DNA of 6,878 nucleotides from Halothiobacillus neapolitanus (lineage in GTDB: Bacteria; Pseudomonadota; Gammaproteobacteria; Halothiobacillales; Halothiobacillaceae): positions 1 through 6,878 of the forward strand of contig DYLI01000087.1 of NCBI GenBank assembly GCA_020722165.1, read 5' to 3'. Position 1 is the stretch's first letter. The number at the start of each line of letters is the position of its first letter. A model generated the notes under the pieces. The model worked only from the letters and a program-made list of their open reading frames with translations, did not search any database and was not told the DNA's origin. Below are positions 6,652-6,878 of the stretch, piece by piece. Both the position numbers and the translations under genes were made by a program.

Positions 6652-6679
6652 TCAAATATTGCATCAAAACAATGTTTGA
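6652..6679 (+). other. Leader hairpin before tRNA-Lys(UUU)
   Basis: TCAAATATTG (6652-6661) can pair along its full length with CAATGTTTGA (6670-6679), with one G-U wobble and an 8-base loop. It would form at the very 5' end of a transcript made from the promoter just upstream and ends 6 bases before the mature tRNA. It might guide 5' processing or shield the leader. It could also be a weak terminator of read-through from the first tRNA, although no proper T-tract follows. The function is inferred. Confidence 0.5.
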
Positions 6680-6685
6680 AAGTTT

Positions 6686-6761
6686 GGGTCGTTAGCTCAG
6701 TTGGTAGAGCAGTTGGCTTTTAACCAATTTGTCGCAGGTTCGAGCCCCGCACGACCCACCA
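6686..6761 (+). tRNA. tRNA-Lys, anticodon TTT (reads AAA and AAG)
   Basis: This is a complete 76-base tRNA with encoded CCA. The acceptor stem is identical to the first tRNA, the D stem is GCTC/GAGC, the anticodon stem GTTGG/CCAAT, and the loop CTTTTAA carries anticodon TTT at 6719-6721. It differs from the upstream tRNA at 9 positions. Two pairs of changes compensate each other (31-39 in the anticodon stem and 50-64 in the T stem). One change does not: the T stem GCAGG/CCCGC has an A51-C63 mismatch where the first tRNA has A-T. T-loop G59 is also different. All other stems are intact, so it is probably functional, but the mismatch deserves checking. It has its own promoter. Confidence 0.94.
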
Positions 6762-6771
6762 AGGTTTCAAA

Positions 6772-6802
6772 ATTGATGATTGATATAAGTTAATTCATCA
6801 AT
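6772..6802. repeat. 8-bp inverted repeat enclosing the -35 box of the downstream promoter
   Basis: ATTGATGA (6772-6779) and TCATCAAT (6795-6802) are perfect inverted copies separated by 15 bases. The arms lie on either side of the -35 box TTGATA (6780-6785), and the right arm touches the first base of the -10. This geometry suits an operator. The repeat could instead terminate the second tRNA's transcript, but no T-tract follows. Its function is inferred. Confidence 0.45.
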
Positions 6803-6807
6803 ATAAT
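6780..6807 (+). promoter_or_regulatory. Strong rrn P1-like promoter reading out of the window
   Basis: TTGATA (6780-6785, five of six matches) and a perfect TATAAT (6802-6807) are separated by 16 bases. The discriminator GCGCCTCC follows directly. TATAAT plus GCGCC with a 16-base spacer is also the core layout of E. coli rrnB P1, from established knowledge. The upstream 18 bases are AT-rich, as an UP element would be. Transcription would start near 6814. At least 64 transcribed bases follow in the window with no tRNA and no open frame, so a long-leader stable RNA such as an rRNA operon downstream is the best guess. The boxA antitermination element is not visible yet. Confidence 0.7.
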
Positions 6808-6829
6808 GCGCCTCCTCGTTGTGAACAAA

Positions 6830-6861
6830 GATTAAGTTACTTAGATTTAAATAACTTAATC
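6830..6861. repeat. Perfect 10-bp hairpin in the leader at the right edge
   Basis: GATTAAGTTA (6830-6839) and TAACTTAATC (6852-6861) are perfect inverted copies around a 12-base loop. Within the loop, TTA (6841-6843) can pair with TAA (6848-6850), lengthening the stem across one mismatch. No T-tract follows, so it does not look like an intrinsic terminator. It may be a leader structure of the downstream RNA or a binding site. Confidence 0.5.
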
Positions 6862-6878
6862 GCCTGAATCGAAAGAAA

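Noticed and set aside
6762..6878. tRNA-Lys 3' end as an integration (attachment) site
   Set aside because: tRNA 3' ends are common integration targets, but no integrase gene and no repeated tRNA 3' fragment is present in the 117 bases that remain; the two tRNAs are full genes, not att remnants.

Overview
The window is a compact, all-plus-strand chromosomal block from a proteobacterium. Gammaproteobacteria is the best guess, because the order ruvB, ybgC, tolQ, tolR, tolA, tolB, cpoB, queE, queC, tRNA-Lys is the arrangement I know from Pseudomonas and relatives. The DNA is moderately GC-rich, except for the AT-rich stable-RNA region at the right end. I see no mobile element, CRISPR array, prophage or sign of recent transfer.

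Bases 1-153 are the last 50 codons of ruvB (Holliday-junction helicase motor). They overlap ybgC (hotdog thioesterase), which overlaps tolQ. From there tolQ, tolR, tolA and tolB follow with gaps of 1, 3 and 23 bases. TolQ-TolR form the proton-driven inner-membrane motor, TolA crosses the periplasm, and TolB is the periplasmic beta-propeller. The usual next gene, pal, which encodes the outer-membrane lipoprotein bound by TolB and TolA, is absent: the tolB stop codon overlaps the most likely start of cpoB. CpoB links this machine to septal peptidoglycan synthesis. The chain continues with queE and queC, two enzymes of preQ0/queuosine synthesis. All these genes overlap or nearly touch, so they are probably one transcription unit whose promoter lies upstream of the window. 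The missing pal is the main anomaly of the locus.

The last 415 bases (6464-6878) contain no protein gene that I can see. They hold two tandem tRNA-Lys genes, with anticodons CTT (6518-6593) and TTT (6686-6761), which differ at 9 of 76 positions. The second has an A-C mismatch in its T stem. A good promoter with a GC-rich discriminator lies between them. A second, stronger promoter after the second tRNA reads TATAAT followed by GCGCC with a 16-base spacer, closely resembling enterobacterial rrn P1 cores. It points out of the window and is followed by a perfect 10-bp hairpin, so another stable RNA, perhaps an rRNA operon, probably begins just past the right edge.

I did not find an undescribed multi-gene system. 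The observations most worth checking are the pal-less tol locus, the mismatched tRNA-Lys(UUU), and the rrn-like promoter with its dyads at the right edge.
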